Source of the DNA: Bacteroidales bacterium
GTDB lineage: Bacteria; Bacteroidota; Bacteroidia; Bacteroidales; UBA932
Length of the DNA stretch: 37,136 bases
Assembly (NCBI GenBank): GCA_022648545.1
Contig: JALCMP010000019.1
Location: forward strand, 1 to 37,136
Direction: 5' to 3'
Each line of letters opens with the position of its first letter. Positions within the stretch are counted from its first letter, which is position 1. Below are positions 34,596 through 37,136 of this stretch, piece by piece. The position numbers were made by a program, and so were the translations under genes. A model generated the notes under the pieces. The model made no database searches. It was not told the origin of the DNA and saw only the letters and a program-made list of their open reading frames with translations.

Positions 34596-35249
34596 CTAAT
34601 TCACATATCCGAATTCTTTCAGATCCTCAATATTATTTATCCTGTAACTAGTACAATCCTTTATAAGATACAGGATATCGCTTACCTCCGTTATGTATCT
34701 GTACATATGATCGGTAATAATAATTCCTTTGTTCTGCTTTTCCTGCTTTATGATATCAATAAAAGTAGAAATATTCTTAGGTGATAAACATGAAAACGGC
34801 TCGTCGAGTATGCAAAATTCGGTTTTGCTTTTCAGTATAAGAAAAGTCTCGAGCAGCCTTACGGTTCCTCCGGAAAGTGCTTTTATCTTAAGATTCTCCC
34901 ATTTCCCAAACTCTTCGAAATATTCGCAAAAGTCCCTGAAATCCAAACCGAAATAATCGAATACTTGTCCTACCTTAAGATGCTTAGGCAGAAAATTGAA
35001 TTGAGGCAGCATTCTCATTTCCGCAGGATTTCTGTTATCGCCATACAACCCCCGTCCGTTTATTCTTACGGATTTTTCACTATTCCGTATCTCACCGAAA
35101 ATCAATTTCAACAAACAAGACTTTCCGCACCCGTTCCTCCCCAGAATTCCCGTCACGTTTCCTGTTTCGGCCTCAACATAAATGCCGTTCAACACCGATT
35201 TTTCTCTAAAACTCAGTTGGACGCTGTCTATTTCAAGTTTATTCCCCAT
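34596..35249 (-). CDS. ABC transporter ATP-binding protein
   Basis: A 217-residue single nucleotide-binding domain. Walker A is GRNGCGKS, the Q-loop MLPQFNFLP, the signature ALSGGTVR (LSGGT rather than LSGGQ), Walker B FCILDEP, and the switch His in ITDHMYR. It is a stand-alone ATPase with no large permease next to it. Its start overlaps the 3' end of a small 3-TM protein gene by 11 nt, and that protein is the only visible membrane partner. Whether the pair is an exporter, a regulator of an outside permease, or a remnant of a larger system cannot be told. Confidence 0.88.
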   Translation of the reverse strand: MGNKLEIDSVQLSFREKSVLNGIYVEAETGNVTGILGRNGCGKSCLLKLIFGEIRNSEKSVRINGRGLYGDNRNPAEMRMLPQFNFLPKHLKVGQVFDYFGLDFRDFCEYFEEFGKWENLKIKALSGGTVRLLETFLILKSKTEFCILDEPFSCLSPKNISTFIDIIKQEKQNKGIIITDHMYRYITEVSDILYLIKDCTSYRINNIEDLKEFGYVN

Positions 35250-35547
35250 AAAAACTCAAAGCAATTATAGCAAGAAGAAAAAAGACCGTCAGATCAAAGA
35301 TTATGGAAAATATCCACAATTTCCTTTCACCTACGCCAAGATTCTTGTAAAAATAAGACTCGTCAGCCTTATAATTTCTTATATAAAAGAATATCAGCAT
35401 CAAGGTTATAATCTTAAACCAGAACAGAGATGCAAGAGCATAGATGCCATACGAAAATAAGAAGTAAGCACACACGATGGAAATCGACAGCGAAACAAAT
35501 CCGAACGATTTATAAAAGGTAAAATATAACCTCAACTTTTTATTCAT
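35239..35547 (-). CDS. small membrane protein (3 predicted TM) paired with an ABC ATPase
   Basis: A 102-residue protein with hydrophobic segments at about residues 14-35, 37-56 and 77-99, and a charged loop (RNYKADESYFYKNLGVGERK) between the second and third. The 3' end overlaps the ABC ATPase start by 11 nt, so the two are translationally coupled. The family was not recognised. It is too short for a normal ABC permease, though a multimer or a fragment are both possible. A weak promoter-like TAACTTTA lies in the ~95 nt upstream on the minus strand. Confidence 0.65.
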   Translation of the reverse strand: MNKKLRLYFTFYKSFGFVSLSISIVCAYFLFSYGIYALASLFWFKIITLMLIFFYIRNYKADESYFYKNLGVGERKLWIFSIIFDLTVFFLLAIIALSFYGE

Positions 35548-35644
35548 ATCATTAATCCCGAAAGCACTCGTTTTTCATCGGTCTTTAATATTATATAAAG
35601 TTATCTCTTTTTACCGATTTATCTAAATTTAATGGACATCATCG

Positions 35645-37136
35645 CTATTTTTCTTTCACACATCTTACGGAAAATCCGCCCGCACGGTTACTATAATTAT
35701 AAGGATCAACAATACTGCGGCTGAAAGCGGCAGCAGAAGAATAAGAATTTACAACGGAAGCAAGCCAATAATTCCCATTAACACCAACAAGGAAAAAAGC
35801 CCCGCTGCCCCAATAACGGAATCCGGTTGCCGGATAATACATATTAGCAGGAACAGATTCGGTATAAATCCTTCCATAAGAACTTTCCCAAGCTGATGAG
35901 TACCATGGAAAATAGATATATGAGTTTTGGCTATCTCCAACATCGCCGGTATCAAAACTTTTCCATGGAGAAATACCATCTTCAAAGTATGGAACTCTCC
36001 AACCTTCGGGACACGGGTCGAATATAGTTTTGCCCGACGGTTTTGATTCAGAAGTACTACTTCCCCATAATCCGGAATTCAATAAATCTGCATTATCGGT
36101 AGAAGTATACCAGTCATAACTTATGTTATCTCCTTCCACACCGTAATAAAATGTCATGGGGCTTTTTATCGAATTTCTCAAATTCAATACTTTATCCGAC
36201 AATGTCGTTTCCAGAGCCTGTGCATGTTTTATTCCACTACCCGACGTTCCGCTTTCTTCCGTAAGGGCGGTTCCGTTTTGATTATATATCGGCAAACTTG
36301 TATAAGTGTTATTAGAAATCCCGGTATAATTACCTGCTCCCGGAAATGGATCTTTTCTACCCCACTGATAAAGCAGACCCAGCGTCGTGGTTGTTGAAGG
36401 TGTCACCGTTATTGCTCCAAGATTACGGTCCATCCATATGTATGAGCCACTTGTATTTGTTATTGTATATACGTCTCCGTTTTCCACGGGAGTTTCATCA
36501 GGATTATAATCAGTAACCCATATGTGCCAGCTCCAAAGGATATCTCCCGAACAATCGGCTCCCGAATATGCAGCTATTACAGCATTACCCATCGCTCCGC
36601 CTGCAGTTACATTTATTTTCTTATCACTGCTTAAACTCCCCAGTATTATCAGATTTCGAGAAGTCTCCCATAGTATCCCGACAGATGAAGGAGATATACT
36701 CGTACTCAATCCAGTTCCGGCAACCTCTCCTCCGTTACCCCTCACATTTACCGGAATAATCCGGCTGTTATCCGGGGGTATCATATAACAATTGGAGGGA
36801 GAATGAACTTTCGGAACGGAACTACCTATTGTAATGTTAAAAATATATTGCGTGCCGGCGAGCAAACCCACTGTTGAAGCATCTTCAACAGTCCCGGTTA
36901 TATCTTCTCCGTCTACAGTAAACGTAAACTTAAGGCTTCCGCTCAACGCCGTTTCGTTCGGAACCATCAACACATATACCGTTGAAGAATTTCCGGCTGA
37001 GATACCGGTTATCCCAACATCGTTTATCGTCACCGTTCCTTTATTCTCATCCGAGGGTGTACCTGCTTTATCCGTCAACAAATTATAAGTATTGGAAGAA
37101 ATAATATCGGGGTTTTCTATCTTTATTTTACTTATG
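35645..37136 (-). CDS. fimbrillin-like / FISUMP-domain surface protein (5' end outside window)
   Basis: The frame is open to the right edge, so the N-terminus, including any signal peptide, is missing; at least 496 residues are present. The visible N-terminal part (ISKIKIENPD, TFTVDGEDITGTVED and LLAGTQYIFNITIG) resembles the beta-sandwich of Bacteroidales fimbrillin-like adhesins. A middle Ig-like region leads to a C-terminal FISUMP domain: YIWMDRNLGA, YQWGRKDPFPGAGNY, FDPCPEGWRVPY, GNYWLAS, and the terminal GFSVRCVKEK. Such proteins are cell-surface or pilus-associated lipoproteins. Nothing in the flanks identifies a partner. Confidence 0.82.
   Translation of the reverse strand, partial: ISKIKIENPDIISSNTYNLLTDKAGTPSDENKGTVTINDVGITGISAGNSSTVYVLMVPNETALSGSLKFTFTVDGEDITGTVEDASTVGLLAGTQYIFNITIGSSVPKVHSPSNCYMIPPDNSRIIPVNVRGNGGEVAGTGLSTSISPSSVGILWETSRNLIILGSLSSDKKINVTAGGAMGNAVIAAYSGADCSGDILWSWHIWVTDYNPDETPVENGDVYTITNTSGSYIWMDRNLGAITVTPSTTTTLGLLYQWGRKDPFPGAGNYTGISNNTYTSLPIYNQNGTALTEESGTSGSGIKHAQALETTLSDKVLNLRNSIKSPMTFYYGVEGDNISYDWYTSTDNADLLNSGLWGSSTSESKPSGKTIFDPCPEGWRVPYFEDGISPWKSFDTGDVGDSQNSYIYFPWYSSAWESSYGRIYTESVPANMYYPATGFRYWGSGAFFLVGVNGNYWLASVVNSYSSAAAFSRSIVDPYNYSNRAGGFSVRCVKEK

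Noticed and set aside
28890-34600. Integration of the accessory region into tRNA-Ser with a duplicated 3' end
   Set aside because: No second copy of the tRNA 3' end and no integrase gene were seen up to the window's right part.
1-37136. CRISPR array or insertion sequence
   Set aside because: No regularly spaced repeats of suitable length and no transposase-like protein were found.

Overview
The window comes from a member of the phylum Bacteroidota, probably order Bacteroidales. The evidence is consistent: the 16S rRNA 5' end, promoters of the phylum-specific type (TTTG, 19-21 nt, TAnnTTTG), almost no Shine-Dalgarno sequences, a tmRNA encoding the tag GENNFALAA, an arginine pathway built on the Bacteroides-type N-succinylornithine transcarbamylase, and a fimbrillin/FISUMP surface protein. 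Most of the window is ordinary chromosomal core. One AT-richer accessory stretch lies downstream of a serine tRNA.

Layout. 1-65: 5' end of a 16S rRNA gene leaving the window on the minus strand, driven by three tandem promoters (about 296-601). 725-1020: a structured leader for the next operon. 1021-9366: eight plus-strand genes (GNAT acyltransferase, argG, argC, argD, argF', argB, argE-like, argH) that encode every step from glutamate to arginine except carbamoyl phosphate supply, closed by a bidirectional terminator at 9408-9439. 9486-11518 (minus): HU protein, a 30-residue very basic protein, and RNase G. 11666-22256 (plus): a BamA/TamA-like outer-membrane protein, Lon, uracil-DNA glycosylase, CoaD, a protein with two thioredoxin-like domains, a large FAD/Fe-S dehydrogenase, and RpiB. 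22265-24004 (minus) lnt; 24078-24731 (plus) a LysE-type exporter; 24728-26053 (minus) UDP-glucose dehydrogenase; 26121-26520 (plus) tmRNA; 26590-28665 (minus) a PgpH-type HD phosphodiesterase; 28820-28907 (plus) tRNA-Ser(GGA).

28945-34595 is the accessory part. It has palindrome-rich non-coding DNA, then a two-gene minus-strand unit: a NERD-SF1 helicase (31135-33999) and a TPR/cold-shock-domain protein (29701-31134) with no bases between stop and start. The pair is bounded by a perfect 10-bp inverted repeat (29584-29593 / 34131-34140) and direct AGCGTTGGC copies (29652 / 34031), both inside imperfect palindromes. It looks like a transferred cassette. It is the best candidate here for an undescribed system, possibly phage defence or nucleic-acid stress. 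That function is inferred from domain content and context only.

34596-37136 (minus) holds a 3-TM small membrane protein overlapped by an ABC ATPase gene, and a fimbrillin-like/FISUMP surface protein cut by the window end.
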